Part shown: positions 11,419 through 21,571 of the stretch, one piece after another | Numbering within the stretch: position 1 is the first letter of the stretch | How the letters are laid out: each line of letters opens with the position of its first letter | NCBI RefSeq assembly: GCF_004341245.1 | Contig: NZ_SLWY01000015.1 | Location: 1-64,000, forward strand | Direction: 5' to 3' | DNA from: Plasticicumulans lactativorans | Lineage (GTDB): Bacteria > Pseudomonadota > Gammaproteobacteria > Competibacterales > Competibacteraceae | Length of the DNA: 64,000 nt | Notes under the pieces: model-generated | What the model was told of the DNA's origin: nothing | Databases searched by the model: none | Seen by the model: the letters and a program-made list of their open reading frames with translations, nothing else | Program-made: the position numbers and the translations under genes

Positions 11419-11448
11419 TTGCGCCCGCTGGGTGATTTGCTTACATTA
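11419..11448 (+). promoter_or_regulatory. Candidate sigma-70 promoter of rpmE2
   Basis: TTGCGC (11419-11424), an 18-base spacer and TACATT (11443-11448) lie about 90 bases upstream of the L31 start. No palindrome resembling a Zur operator is evident around it. Confidence 0.35.
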
Positions 11449-11539
11449 CGCGCCCTTTACCGCGCCCTGGGGCGCACGCATTCACGGGTGGCGCCCGCCG
11501 CGCCCCCGCCACGATCCACGCACGCAGAGCTTGGCGACC

Positions 11540-11785
11540 ATGAAGAAAGGCATCCACCCCGAGTACCGCGCAGTGGTATTCCAGGACGTTTCGACGGATT
11601 TCGCATTTCTGACCCGTTCGACGATCAAGACCAGGGAACGGACCACCTGGACCGACGGCAAGGAATACCCGCTGGTGAAGGTCGAGGTATCGAGCGCCTC
11701 CCACCCCTTCTACACCGGCAAGCAGAAGATCGTCGACACCGCCGGGCGCGTCGACCGCTTCCGCCGCAAGTACGGCCTGTCCTGA
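11540..11785 (+). CDS. rpmE2: Ribosomal protein L31 type B (zinc-free)
   Basis: The 81-residue protein begins [18 protein letters not shown] and contains [20 protein letters not shown], diagnostic of type B L31. It has no cysteine at all, so it is the C-minus paralogue that does not bind zinc. In other bacteria this form replaces zinc-binding L31 under zinc limitation. Whether a zinc-binding RpmE exists elsewhere cannot be seen here. A strong UUCG-loop terminator follows, so the gene is monocistronic. Confidence 0.95.
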   Translation: MKKGIHPEYRAVVFQDVSTDFAFLTRSTIKTRERTTWTDGKEYPLVKVEVSSASHPFYTGKQKIVDTAGRVDRFRRKYGLS

Positions 11786-11810
11786 GCCCGGCCGGCCGGC
11801 AGCACGCGAA

Positions 11811-11836
11811 AGGCACCCTTCGGGGTGCCTTTTTTG
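11811..11836 (+). terminator. Intrinsic terminator after rpmE2
   Basis: Stem 11811-11818 with 11823-11830 around a TTCG tetraloop, followed by TTTTTTG. A textbook rho-independent terminator 25 bases after the rpmE2 stop. Confidence 0.9.
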
Positions 11837-12179
11837 TTCCCGAGGCGGCCCGCGAACGCCCCTTACAACAAGCGGAATTTATCATTTATTTCATGGGCTT
11901 GAGCCGAAAGATCGGGATTTCGCATCAAGGGATGGAAAGGACACGACAAAGCCTCCGGCCGTAGGCTATGATCCGCGCCGACTCGATTACTCCGGGGGGG
12001 CCGCGTGCTGCTCGACACGAGCGCTGCGGACGGAGTCCATGGACGACGTCGTGCCGTTTCGATGTACGCGCGTCCAGGTACCACTCGAGGCCGACAGTTG
12101 CATCAGCGGAATTCCGTACCCGCGCGGGCGGATTCGGCGTGCGCACCTGCTTCTTCATCGCGTTTCAGGAGGTAGCCGA
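11837..12179 (+). other. Intergenic region upstream of gltA
   Basis: No gene is supported in these 343 bases. The first half is A+T-rich for this genome. TATGAT at 11967-11972 is a good -10; ACGACA at 11943-11948 is a poor -35 with an 18-base spacer. An in-frame extension of gltA to 12039 is open but unlike citrate synthases. The segment therefore reads as a roughly 200-base 5' leader of gltA. Confidence 0.5.
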
Positions 12180-13472
<1,293 letters not shown>

Positions 13473-13502
13473 GCGTCCGCGCGGTAACGTATCGCCATCG
13501 AG

Positions 13503-13533
13503 AAAAGGGCGCCCGCCGGGCGCCCTTTTCTTT
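13503..13533 (+). terminator. Intrinsic terminator after gltA
   Basis: A 12-bp perfect stem (13503-13514 with 13518-13529) with a 3-base loop and flanking A and T runs, 30 bases after the gltA stop. The A-run on the left side lets it work leftward as well. Confidence 0.9.
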
Positions 13534-13590
13534 TGCCCCGATGCTGCGGCCGTTCGGCGCGGCGCCGCCAAGGCTCCCGGCGCCCAATGA

Positions 13591-13621
13591 AAAACCCCCG
13601 TGGCCAACGCCCGGGGGTTTT
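13591..13621 (-). terminator. Intrinsic terminator after adk
   Basis: A 10-bp stem (13591-13600 with 13612-13621) with an 11-base loop; read leftward it ends in TTTTT. It lies 34 bases beyond the adk stop. It can also act as a second stop for gltA transcripts. Confidence 0.85.
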
Positions 13622-13655
13622 GCAGAAAACGGCCGACCGGCCGGTCGTGCAGCGC

Positions 13656-14210
13656 TTATCGGAAGCGGTCGAGCACTGCGAAGATGCGGGCGCTGATCTC
13701 GTCGATGCCACCGACGCCCTTGACGGTGTCGAGCCGGCCCTGGCGCGAGTAGTACTCGATCAACGGTGCGGTCTGCTCCTCGTAGACGGCGAGCCGCTTG
13801 CGGATGGTCGCCTCGTTGTCATCGGCGCGCCCGCGCGACAGCAGGCGGCGGGTGATCTCATCGAAGTCGACATCGAAGAACACCACCACGTCGAGCGGCT
13901 GCCCGAGACGCCCGAGCAGCACGTCGAGCGCCTCGGCCTGCGCCAGCGTGCGCGGGAATCCATCGAACAGGAAACCGGCCGCCATCCCCTTGACCAGGCG
14001 TTCCTCGATCATGCCGAGGACGATGTCGTCCGACACCAGTCCGCCCGCCGACATGATCGCCTGGGCCTTCTTGCCGAGTTCGCTGCCAGCCGCGACTTCT
14101 GCCCGCAGCAGGTCGCCGGTCGAAATGTGGGTGATCCCGTAACGGGCCACGATGTTTTCGGCCTGGGTCCCCTTGCCGGACCCCGGCGCACCGAGCAGCA
14201 CAGTTCTCAT
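13656..14210 (-). CDS. adk: Adenylate kinase, short form
   Basis: Adenylate kinase interconverts ATP + AMP and 2 ADP. The P-loop is GAPGSGKGT (residues 7-15), followed by HISTGDLLR (AMP binding) and FLFDGFPRTLAQAEAL. At 184 residues it is the short form: the LID insertion of the E. coli enzyme is replaced by a tight turn around RRLLSRGRADDNEATI. Short forms are normal in several gammaproteobacterial lineages. Its own terminator follows. Confidence 0.95.
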   Translation of the reverse strand: MRTVLLGAPGSGKGTQAENIVARYGITHISTGDLLRAEVAAGSELGKKAQAIMSAGGLVSDDIVLGMIEERLVKGMAAGFLFDGFPRTLAQAEALDVLLGRLGQPLDVVVFFDVDFDEITRRLLSRGRADDNEATIRKRLAVYEEQTAPLIEYYSRQGRLDTVKGVGGIDEISARIFAVLDRFR

Positions 14211-14636
14211 ATCGACGTTCCCTTACTGAAGGTTCAAGACGGCGGGAGCGGACTCCGCCAGCGCTGGAAATTCCCGTCAATTGCGACAGGAGAGATCTTT
14301 TTTGTTATTTGAAAGCTTCACTTGTTTTCGCGACGCTGTCAATTCGCCCGAGCGTCTCGACGGGCCACTTTGGTCGATCGAAGCGGCAATTCTTCCGAAG
14401 CCCCCTTTATCGCCATCGCCCTTTATAAATCAATCCACTGCAATTACCCATCGACACCGGTGAAATGACCGGCCAGTGGTTTTTTCCCATTCGAAACGGC
14501 AATCCCGTCGTACAGGCCTGCGGTGAGCAGTTTTCCCACCCGGCCACGGCTCTCGCGTGCTTGCCTGACTGCCCAGCGCGGGTGGCGGGTGCTACACTGC
14601 GCGGCGGTTTCCCACACTGTTAACGAGGGGTAGCAG
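14211..14636. other. Divergent intergenic region between adk and ppa
   Basis: 426 bases, clearly A+T-richer than the flanks, without a credible gene. A 60-codon TTG-initiated frame at 14281-14463 has no start signal and no recognisable composition. TTGACG on the minus strand (14275-14280) is a possible -35 for adk without a good -10. The ppa promoter is at the right end. The length suggests room for regulator binding, but I see no clear palindrome. Confidence 0.5.
14590..14598 (+). promoter_or_regulatory. Extended -10 promoter of ppa
   Basis: TGCTACACT, an extended -10 element with TACACT at 14593-14598, lies 38 bases before the ppa start. No convincing -35 at the correct distance. Confidence 0.5.
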
Positions 14637-15170
14637 ATGATCCTGGATCGAGTGAACGCCGGCCGCGACCTTCCCAATGACTTCAACGTGATCATCGAGA
14701 TTCCCGCCAACGCGGATCCGGTGAAGTACGAGGTCGACAAGGACACCGGCGCGCTGTTTGTCGACCGCTTCATGAACACCGCGATGCACTACCCCTGCAA
14801 TTACGGCTATATCCCCGACACGCTGTGCGAGGACGGCGACCCGCTCGACGTGCTCGTCGTGACGCCGTTCCCGCTGGTGTCGGGCTGCGTGGTGCGCTGC
14901 CGGCCGCTGGGCCTGCTGAAGATGTCGGACGAGGCCGGCGGCGACTCGAAGCTGGTCGCGGTGCCGATCAAGAAGCAGTGCGCGATGTACGAGAAGGTCG
15001 AGTCGATCGAGGACCTGCCCGAAATGCTGCGCGCGCAGATCTCGCACTTCTTCGAGCACTACAAGGATCTCGACAAGGGCAAGTGGGTCAAGGTCGACGG
15101 CTGGGCCTCGCTCGAAGAGGCCAAGGCGGAGATCGCCACCAGCGTCACCCGCTACGAAGCCTCGAAGTAA
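14637..15170 (+). CDS. ppa: Inorganic pyrophosphatase (family I)
   Basis: The enzyme hydrolyses pyrophosphate and drives biosynthetic reactions. The 177-residue protein has [19 protein letters not shown], the YGYIPDT segment and the metal-binding [10 protein letters not shown], all typical of the soluble hexameric bacterial family. GAGGGG lies 7 bases before the ATG. It is followed after 56 bases by moaC. Confidence 0.96.
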   Translation: MILDRVNAGRDLPNDFNVIIEIPANADPVKYEVDKDTGALFVDRFMNTAMHYPCNYGYIPDTLCEDGDPLDVLVVTPFPLVSGCVVRCRPLGLLKMSDEAGGDSKLVAVPIKKQCAMYEKVESIEDLPEMLRAQISHFFEHYKDLDKGKWVKVDGWASLEEAKAEIATSVTRYEASK

Positions 15171-15226
15171 GCCCCCCGGCCGCTGCGCCCCCGCTCCGGC
15201 GCGCAGCGGCCACGCGCTCTCCCGCC

Positions 15227-15712
15227 ATGAGTGAACTCACCCATTTCAACGCCGCGGGCGAGGCGCACATGGTGGACGTCGGGCACAAGCCCGACACCCG
15301 CCGTGTCGCGGTGGCCGAAGGCCGCATCCGCATGCACGCCGACACGCTCGAACGCATCCGCGCGGGTACGCACCGCAAGGGCGACGTGCTCGGCATCGCG
15401 CGGATCGCCGCGATCATGGCGACCAAGCGCACCGCGGACCTGATCCCGCTGTGTCACCCTATCGCCCTGACCCACGTGGAGGTCAGCTTCGATCTCGACG
15501 TCGCGGACGGCGCCGTGCGCTGCCGGGTCACCACGGAAACGGTCGGCCCGACCGGCGTGGAGATGGAAGCGCTGACCGGCGTGCAGATCGCGCTGCTGAC
15601 GATCTACGACATGTGCAAGGCGCTCGACCGCGGCATGTGCATCGACGGCGTGGGTCTGCTGGAGAAATCGGGCGGGCGCTCCGGGCACTGGCGCCGCGAG
15701 CCGCCGCCTTGA
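15227..15712 (+). CDS. moaC: Cyclic pyranopterin monophosphate synthase MoaC
   Basis: MoaC makes cyclic pyranopterin monophosphate, the second step of molybdenum cofactor synthesis after MoaA. The 161-residue protein has [31 protein letters not shown] (active-site His), [14 protein letters not shown] and [12 protein letters not shown]. No other moa gene is in the window, so the pathway must be completed elsewhere. Its stop overlaps the TTG start of rnd. Confidence 0.95.
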   Translation: MSELTHFNAAGEAHMVDVGHKPDTRRVAVAEGRIRMHADTLERIRAGTHRKGDVLGIARIAAIMATKRTADLIPLCHPIALTHVEVSFDLDVADGAVRCRVTTETVGPTGVEMEALTGVQIALLTIYDMCKALDRGMCIDGVGLLEKSGGRSGHWRREPPP

Positions 15713-16869
15713 CCAGCCTCTACATCGACTCACCCGCCGAGCTGCTGGCGCTGCTGCCGCGGATGCGGGCCGCGCCCTGGGTGGCGCTCGACACCGAGTT
15801 CATGCGCGAGCGGACGTTCTTCCCGCAGCTGTGCCTGCTGCAGGTGGCCGGCCCGGACTACGTGGCCTGCATCGACCCGCTGCGGCTCGACAGCCTCGAG
15901 CCGCTGTTCGAGGTGTTGCTCGATCCGCACATCGTCAAGGTGCTGCACGCGGCGCATCAGGATCTGGAGGTCATCCACCACGCCTGCGGACGCCTGCCGG
16001 CACCGGTGTTCGATACCCAGGTCGCAGCCGCGCTGCTCGGTGCCGGCGAACAGATCGGCTACGCGGCGCTGGTGCAGGATCTGCTCGGCGTGACGCTCGA
16101 CAAGTCACAGAGCCGCACCGACTGGGCACGCCGCCCGCTGCATCCCGCGCAGATCGCCTATGCCGCCGACGACGTCCGCTACCTGCGCGAGGTCTTCGCA
16201 CGCCAGCAGGCCGAACTGGCACGGCGCGGACGCAGCGACTGGCTCACCGAGGACTGCGCCGCACTGGTCGACCCGGCGCGCTACACCGAGGAGCCGGAGC
16301 AGGCCTGGCACCGCGTCAAGGGCCACCAGAACCTGCGCGGCGTGCAACTCGCCGTTCTGCGCGCCCTGGCGGCCTGGCGCGAGCAACGCGCCAACACCGC
16401 CAATCGGCCGCGCCGCTGGATCGTCGCCGATGACACCCTGCTCGAACTCGCGCGGCGCAGCCCCGCGGACCTCGACGCGCTGGCGCGCATCGGCGGCGTC
16501 GAGGCGGGGCTCCTGCAGCGCCACGGCGAACACCTGCTCGACCTGATCGCCACCGCGCGCGCCGAACCGCGCACGCTCTGGCCCAGCGTGACGCCGCGGC
16601 GCCTCCCCGGCGGCGCCCAGGCGGCGCAACTCGATGCCCTGCAGCGCGTGGTGCAGGCGCAGGCGGGCGAACTCGGCATCGCGCCTTCGCTGCTCGCCTC
16701 GCGGCGCGACCTCGAACGCCTCGTCGACGGCGCGCGCGACGTGCCGCTGCTGCGCGGCTGGCGCGCCCGTGTCGCCGGGCAGGCAGCCCTGGCTCTGCTG
16801 TCGGCAGCGGACGCCGGGCCGGTGGCCGTCCCGGCACCGGCCGACGGACGCCCCGATCAGGCGTCGTAA
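15709..16869 (+). CDS. rnd: Ribonuclease D
   Basis: RNase D is a 3'-5' exoribonuclease that helps mature tRNA 3' ends. The DEDD catalytic residues are visible: Asp28 and Glu30 ([10 protein letters not shown]), Asp85 ([10 protein letters not shown]) and Asp155 in YAADD. An HRDC domain follows at about 212-295. Length is 386 residues. The only plausible start is a TTG at 15709 that overlaps the moaC stop (TTGA); later ATGs would remove the first strand of the nuclease fold. The 3' end overlaps the convergent acyltransferase by 13 bases. Confidence 0.93.
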   Translation: MTSLYIDSPAELLALLPRMRAAPWVALDTEFMRERTFFPQLCLLQVAGPDYVACIDPLRLDSLEPLFEVLLDPHIVKVLHAAHQDLEVIHHACGRLPAPVFDTQVAAALLGAGEQIGYAALVQDLLGVTLDKSQSRTDWARRPLHPAQIAYAADDVRYLREVFARQQAELARRGRSDWLTEDCAALVDPARYTEEPEQAWHRVKGHQNLRGVQLAVLRALAAWREQRANTANRPRRWIVADDTLLELARRSPADLDALARIGGVEAGLLQRHGEHLLDLIATARAEPRTLWPSVTPRRLPGGAQAAQLDALQRVVQAQAGELGIAPSLLASRRDLERLVDGARDVPLLRGWRARVAGQAALALLSAADAGPVAVPAPADGRPDQAS

Positions 16870-17411
16870 GGAGCGTAGAAGGCCCTGATCGCCGCCATGT
16901 CGGCCTGCGCATCGCCCGTCGGATGGAACAGCGGGCCGAGCCCGCCGACGCGCCGGCGCGCATCGACGTAGGCGAGCAGGATCGGCACGCCGGCCTGGGC
17001 GGCGATGTGGTAGAAGCCGGTGCGCCAGCGCTGCACCTGCTTGCGCGTGCCCTCGGGGGCGATCACCAGCACCAGCCGCTCCCGCGCGTCGAAGGCCGCG
17101 ACCGCGGCATCGACGAGCCCGTGCGGACGGCTGCGATCGACCGGCACGCCGCCGAGCCAGCGGAACAGGCCGCCGAGGGGACTGGCGAACAGCGAGTCCT
17201 TGCCCATCCAGACGAACTCGACGCGGAAATGCAGCGCCATCGCCAGCATCAGGGCGAAGTCCCAGTTCGACGTGTGCGGCGCGCCGATCACGACGTACCT
17301 GGGTAGCTCGGGCAACTGCCCCTCGATCCGCCAGCCGCTCAGGCGCAGGCAGGCCGCCGCGAGCGCGCGCAGCGGGCGCAGGCGGGTGAAGGTGGCGGGA
17401 TGCAGGCCCAT
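16857..17411 (-). CDS. PlsC-like lysophospholipid acyltransferase family protein
   Basis: A small (184-residue) glycerolipid acyltransferase-fold protein. The HX4D motif is His46-TSNW-Asp51 (APHTSNWDF) and the second signature is EGTRK at 120-124. Such short proteins are usually annotated as 1-acyl-sn-glycerol-3-phosphate acyltransferases, but the exact acyl acceptor is uncertain. The N-terminus is moderately hydrophobic and could sit at the inner membrane. It overlaps the end of rnd tail-to-tail by 13 bases and lies upstream of nothing that shares its pathway. Confidence 0.85.
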   Translation of the reverse strand: MGLHPATFTRLRPLRALAAACLRLSGWRIEGQLPELPRYVVIGAPHTSNWDFALMLAMALHFRVEFVWMGKDSLFASPLGGLFRWLGGVPVDRSRPHGLVDAAVAAFDARERLVLVIAPEGTRKQVQRWRTGFYHIAAQAGVPILLAYVDARRRVGGLGPLFHPTGDAQADMAAIRAFYAPYDA

Positions 17412-17471
17412 GCACGAGGCCGACGCCGGCCTAACCGGGCCGGCGCCGCGGCGCGCTCGCGCCGGTACGGC

Positions 17472-18200
17472 TCAGACGTGCTCGTGCAGCCCGCATTCGC
17501 GCTTCAGGCCGAAGAAACGGGTTTCCTCTTCGCTCATGCCGTCGGCGAGCCGGCGCGTGGTGTGGACGTCGCCGATCGACACGTAGCCCTGCTCCCACAG
17601 CGGGTGGTAGGGCAGGTCGTGGGCGCTCAGGTAGCGGTACACGTCACGATCGGTCCAGTCGATGATCGGATGGACCTTGTAGCGCCCGTTGCGCTGCGCG
17701 ACCACGTCGAGGTGCGCGCGGCTGCGCGCCTGCTGGCGGCGCAGGCCGGCGATCCAGGCCTCGGCGCCGAGTTCCTTCAGCGCCCGCTGCATCGGCTCGA
17801 CCTTGTTGATCTGGTTGTAGCGCTCGATCCCTTCGAGCCCCTGCTCCCAGAGCCGGCCATAACGCGCCTCCTGCCAGGCCGGGCTCTGTGCGGAACGGTA
17901 GACGTGCAGGTTGAGGTCGAGCCGCTCGGTGAGCGCGTCGATGAAGCGGTAGGTCTCGTGGAACAGATAGCCGGTATCGATCAGGATCACCGGGATGTCG
18001 GGCCGCTGCCGCGTCACCAGATGCAGACACACCGCCGCCTGCGCGCCGAAGCTGGACGACAGCACCAGCCGCTCGTCGAAACGCTCCACCGCCCACGCCA
18101 CGCGCTCCTCGGCGCTGGCGGACTCCAGGCGGTGGTTGATCTCGGCCAGCGTTGGCGGCGTCTCGAACGGGACGAGCACGGAATGGGCCTGCGCGGACAT
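17472..18200 (-). CDS. cysH: Phosphoadenosine phosphosulfate (PAPS) reductase
   Basis: CysH reduces PAPS to sulfite with thioredoxin, in assimilatory sulfate reduction. The protein (242 residues) has [15 protein letters not shown] (PP-loop region), [12 protein letters not shown] and the C-terminal ECGLHEHV with catalytic Cys236. The paired CC...CxxC cysteines of iron-sulfur APS reductases are missing, so PAPS is the expected substrate. The start at 18200 excludes an unrelated extension. A 300-base A+T-rich region lies upstream and may carry CysB control. Confidence 0.94.
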   Translation of the reverse strand: MSAQAHSVLVPFETPPTLAEINHRLESASAEERVAWAVERFDERLVLSSSFGAQAAVCLHLVTRQRPDIPVILIDTGYLFHETYRFIDALTERLDLNLHVYRSAQSPAWQEARYGRLWEQGLEGIERYNQINKVEPMQRALKELGAEAWIAGLRRQQARSRAHLDVVAQRNGRYKVHPIIDWTDRDVYRYLSAHDLPYHPLWEQGYVSIGDVHTTRRLADGMSEEETRFFGLKRECGLHEHV

Positions 18201-18501
18201 CGCTAATCTCCCGGATCGGCGAGGCGGGCGGTCTCGTGAACCGCTACCCCAAGGGCTGCAAACCATAAACCGATCGCGAGCTAACAAAAAGGAATTACTG
18301 GCGATAACTTTATGCACCTCGGTCGATATCCGGTGCGACGACCAGCATGTGCACGCCGCACCGCTCCCGCGCGACCCGGCGCGCCGCCTGTCGTCGCCGC
18401 GGGTGCGGGTGTTACCATCGCGCCCTGAATTCCGGGGTCCGGCGCCGCCACGGCGTCGCTCACGCACGTACGTACATGCCCATTCCCGAGGAGCGCCCAA
18501 G
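18201..18501. other. Divergent intergenic region between cysH and the PCMT-family gene
   Basis: 301 bases without a gene. Positions 18258-18318 are strikingly A+T-rich for this genome, with A/T tracts and repeated ATAAC/TTAT-like elements. On the minus strand TTTTGT (18284-18289) and TATGGT (18262-18267) form a weak promoter with a 16-base spacer, as expected for an activator-dependent cys promoter. On the plus strand TGTTACCAT (18410-18418) is an extended -10 for the downstream methyltransferase gene. Confidence 0.45.
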
Positions 18502-19161
18502 ATGAGCGAGATGAATGTCGAGCAGGCCCGCTTCAACATGGTCGAACAGCAGATACGGACGTGGGAGGTGCTCGACCAGCGGGTGCTCGACGTGCTGCGC
18601 CGCGTGCCCCGCGAAGCCTTCGTGCCGGAGCGCTACCGGAACCTGGCCTTCAGCGACGTGCGCCTGCCGATCGGTCACGGCGAGTTCATGATGAATCCGA
18701 ACCTCGAGGGCCGCCTGCTGCAGGCGCTCGAAATCGGCCCGCAGGACCGCATCCTCGAAATCGGCACCGGTTCGGGCTTCGTCACCGCGTGCCTGGCGAG
18801 CCTCGGCGGCAGCGTCCTCAGCGTCGACATCCACGCGGACTTCACCGAGGCCGCGCAGGGCAAGCTGCGCAGCCAGGGCATCCAGAACGTGCAGTTCCAG
18901 ACCGGCGACGCGGCGCACGGCTGGGGCACGCAGCGCTACGACGCGATCGCAATCACCGGCTCGCTGCCGGAGCTGGCGACGGCGTGGCAGGAACGCCTGG
19001 CGATCGGCGGGCGGCTGTTCGCGATCGTCGGCGATGCCCCGATCATGGAGGCGATCGTCGTGCGCCGGATCGACGAGCGCGAATGGACCCAGGAGAGCCT
19101 GTTCGAGACTGACTTCCCGCGCCTGGTCAACGCCGCGCGCCCGCCCGCGTTCGTGTTCTGA
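18502..19161 (+). CDS. Protein-L-isoaspartate O-methyltransferase family protein, divergent
   Basis: A 219-residue class I SAM methyltransferase; motif I is EIGTGSGFV at residues 86-94. The N-terminal half ([20 protein letters not shown], then [18 protein letters not shown]) matches the PCMT family. In canonical Pcm the next segment is a GQTIS motif that binds isoaspartate; here it reads [13 protein letters not shown], so repair of isoaspartyl residues is doubtful. This divergent subgroup is commonly found upstream of a rhodanese gene and tolC, as here, and its real substrate is unknown. GGAG lies upstream of the ATG at 18502. Confidence 0.82.
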   Translation: MSEMNVEQARFNMVEQQIRTWEVLDQRVLDVLRRVPREAFVPERYRNLAFSDVRLPIGHGEFMMNPNLEGRLLQALEIGPQDRILEIGTGSGFVTACLASLGGSVLSVDIHADFTEAAQGKLRSQGIQNVQFQTGDAAHGWGTQRYDAIAITGSLPELATAWQERLAIGGRLFAIVGDAPIMEAIVVRRIDEREWTQESLFETDFPRLVNAARPPAFVF

Positions 19162-19180
19162 GCACCCCTGCGGCCTCGCC

Positions 19181-19501
19181 ATGCAACGCCTGACGCCGGT
19201 CGAACTCCACGCCCTCCTCGCCGCGGTCGACCCGGCGCCGCTGCTGCTCGACGTGCGCGAGGACTGGGAGTTCGCGTATTGCCGCATCGACGGCTCCGTC
19301 AACGTCCCGCTCGGCCGCCTGCCCGAGGCCGCCCCCCGCCTGACCCGCGCCGCGCCGGTGGTGGTGATCTGCCACCACGGCGTCCGCAGCGCGCACGCCG
19401 CCCACTACCTGGAGCAAATCGGCTTTGCCGAGGTCTCCAACCTGGAGGGCGGTATCGATGCCTGGGCGCGCCAGATCGACCCGGAGGTACCGCTGTACTG
19501 A
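19181..19501 (+). CDS. Single-domain rhodanese
   Basis: A 106-residue rhodanese/Cdc25-type sulfurtransferase domain. The active loop is C64-HHGVRS-70 with the catalytic cysteine, and LLLDVREDWEFAYCRIDGSVNV-type elements precede it. Rhodaneses of this size (GlpE/PspE-like) transfer sulfane sulfur to thiol acceptors. There is no signal peptide, so it is cytoplasmic. It starts 19 bases after the methyltransferase gene and precedes tolC, and the three probably share a transcript. Confidence 0.9.
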   Translation: MQRLTPVELHALLAAVDPAPLLLDVREDWEFAYCRIDGSVNVPLGRLPEAAPRLTRAAPVVVICHHGVRSAHAAHYLEQIGFAEVSNLEGGIDAWARQIDPEVPLY

Positions 19502-19582
19502 CCTCCTGCGGACCGGCATGGGCGCGCCTTCCGTGCGCTCGGCAGAGCGGGTCGCCCGTTTGCGCCACCAGAGTAGTCCGAC

Positions 19583-20932
19583 ATGCGCTTCCCCACCCGA
19601 CTGCTGACCGTGCTCTGCCTCGGTCTCGGTTTCTGCCTCCCGAATGCCCACGGTGCCGACCTGCTCCGCGCCTACCGTGACGCTGCCGATGGCAACCCGC
19701 TGTTCAAGGCGGCCGGCGCCGCACGCCTCGCGGCGCAGGAAAGCCAGCCGCAGGCGCTCGCCAACATGCTGCCGAACCTCCAGGCGACGGCCGATCAGGC
19801 ACGCGACTTCGGCGTCAACGGCATCCCCGGCGTCTCCGAATACAACAGCCACCAGTACGGCGTGACGCTGACCCAGCCGATCTACAACGAAGCCAACCTG
19901 GTGCAACTGCGCCAGGCCGATTCGCGGGTCAGCCAGGCCGACGCCGACTACCGTGCGGCCGAGCAGGACCTGATCATCGCCGTCGCCACACGCTACTTCA
20001 CCACGCTCGCCGCGAGCGACAACCTGCGCTTCGCACGCGCCGAGAAGGACGCTGTCGGCCGCGAGCTGGAACAGGCCAAGCGCCGCTTCGAGGTCGGCCT
20101 GGTGACGATCGTCGACGTCCAGGAGGCGCAGGCGCGCTACGACCTCACGGTCGCCGACGAGATCGCCGCCGACAACCTGCTCTCCGACGCCAGCGAGTCG
20201 CTGCGCGTCATCACCGGCCAGACCTACGACGATCTGGTGCCGCTCAGCGAGCGCATGCCGCTGATCGGGCCGCAGCCGGCGCGCGTCGACACCTGGATCG
20301 AGCAGGCGCTCGAACACAACCCGCAACTGCAGAGCGGCGCGCAGGCGGTGGAGATCGCGCGGGAGAACGTCAACCTGCAGCGCTCCGGCCACTACCCCAC
20401 GCTCGACCTCGTCGGCGGCTACTACGACAACGACTCGGGGCCGCGCGGCGGCGACCTCAGCGGCAACCGGGTCAGCCTGCAGCTGACCATCCCGCTCTAC
20501 CAGGGCGGCGCGGTGACCTCGCGCACGCGCCAGGCCGCCTACGAGCACGAGGCAACCAAGCAGCAGCTCGAAGGCTCGCAGCGCGACATCGTGCGCCAGG
20601 TGCGCAACGCCTACCGCGGCCAGGAGGCGGCGATCAGCCGCGTCAAGGCGCTCAAGCAGGCGCTGGTGTCGAACCGCAGCTCGCTCGAAGCCACCCGCGC
20701 CGGCCTCGAGGTCGGCACCCGCACCATCGTCGACGTGCTCGATGCCGAGCGCGAGCTGTACCGCGCCGAGCGCGACTACGCCCGCGCGCGCTACGACTAC
20801 GTGCTCAGCCGGCTGCAGCTCAAGCAGGCCGGCGGCCAGCTCACCGAGGAAGAGCTGGCCGCGGTGAACGCCTGGCTGCAGCCGACGCAGCCCGCTGCCC
20901 GCCAGCCGACGCAGCCCGCCGGCCGCCGCTGA
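19583..20932 (+). CDS. tolC: TolC family outer membrane channel
   Basis: A 449-residue outer membrane efflux protein with a signal peptide (residues 1-24, cleavage after NAHG). Two OEP repeats follow, each with strands and long helices (LTQPIYNEANLVQLRQAD and LTIPLYQGGAVTSRTRQAAY). RFEVGLVTIVDVQEAQARYD and AGLEVGTRTIVDVLDAERE are the paired helical signatures of TolC. The C-terminus ends in a short Pro/Gln repeat. The convergent acrAB operon 1.6 kb away could supply its inner-membrane partners. Confidence 0.94.
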   Translation: MRFPTRLLTVLCLGLGFCLPNAHGADLLRAYRDAADGNPLFKAAGAARLAAQESQPQALANMLPNLQATADQARDFGVNGIPGVSEYNSHQYGVTLTQPIYNEANLVQLRQADSRVSQADADYRAAEQDLIIAVATRYFTTLAASDNLRFARAEKDAVGRELEQAKRRFEVGLVTIVDVQEAQARYDLTVADEIAADNLLSDASESLRVITGQTYDDLVPLSERMPLIGPQPARVDTWIEQALEHNPQLQSGAQAVEIARENVNLQRSGHYPTLDLVGGYYDNDSGPRGGDLSGNRVSLQLTIPLYQGGAVTSRTRQAAYEHEATKQQLEGSQRDIVRQVRNAYRGQEAAISRVKALKQALVSNRSSLEATRAGLEVGTRTIVDVLDAERELYRAERDYARARYDYVLSRLQLKQAGGQLTEEELAAVNAWLQPTQPAARQPTQPAGRR

Positions 20933-20942
20933 CGCCCGCCCG

Positions 20943-21548
20943 ATGCCGCGCGCCACCCCGCTCGACCGCGCCCACTGGATCTTCGATCTCGACGGCACCC
21001 TGACCGAGGCGGTACACGACTTCGCCGCGATCCGCCGCCGCCTCGGCATCCCCGCCGGCATCGACATCCTCGCCTACCTGGACCACCAGCCGCCGGCGCG
21101 CGCGCGCGCCCTGCACGCGCAGCTCGACGCCATCGAGCACGCGTACGCCGGGCAGGCCACCGCCGCGCCCGGCTGCCACGCCCTGCTCGCGGCGCTCGCG
21201 CGCCGCGGCGTGCGGCTCGGCATCGTCACCCGCAACACCCGCGCCGTCGCCCACGCGGTGCTGCGGCGCATCGGCGTCGCCGCGTACTTCGACGCCGAGC
21301 ACGTGCTCGGGCGCGGCGAGGCCATCCCCAAGCCGCACCCCGACGGCGTCCAGCAGCTGATGCGCCGCTGGAACGCCGGCGGCGACGAGGTGCTCGTCGT
21401 CGGTGACTACCTGTACGATCTGCTGAGCGGCCGTGCCGCGGGAGCGGCCACCGTCCACGTCGATCGCAGCGGCAGCTGGGCCTGGCCCGAACACGCCGAT
21501 CTCTGCGTCGCCTCGCTCGATGAGCTCGCCCTGCGGCTGGACCGCTGA
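20943..21548 (+). CDS. HAD-superfamily phosphatase
   Basis: A 201-residue haloacid dehalogenase-type hydrolase. All four motifs are present: FDLDGTLT with Asp15/Asp17, IVTRN, KPHPDG and VVGDYLYD. A small helical cap lies between motifs I and II, as in phosphoglycolate phosphatase-like enzymes. The substrate cannot be told from sequence. It lies 10 bases after tolC and 23 before nadC, so the three are likely co-transcribed. Confidence 0.9.
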   Translation: MPRATPLDRAHWIFDLDGTLTEAVHDFAAIRRRLGIPAGIDILAYLDHQPPARARALHAQLDAIEHAYAGQATAAPGCHALLAALARRGVRLGIVTRNTRAVAHAVLRRIGVAAYFDAEHVLGRGEAIPKPHPDGVQQLMRRWNAGGDEVLVVGDYLYDLLSGRAAGAATVHVDRSGSWAWPEHADLCVASLDELALRLDR

Positions 21549-21571
21549 TCCGTCCCACTGAGGAGCCCCGC

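Noticed and set aside
12039-12179. An in-frame N-terminal extension of citrate synthase by 47 residues.
   Set aside because: Not found in citrate synthases, and a perfect AGGAGG precedes the later ATG at 12180.
14281-14463. A possible 60-residue protein in the adk-ppa gap.
   Set aside because: TTG start, no ribosome-binding site and no coding-like composition.
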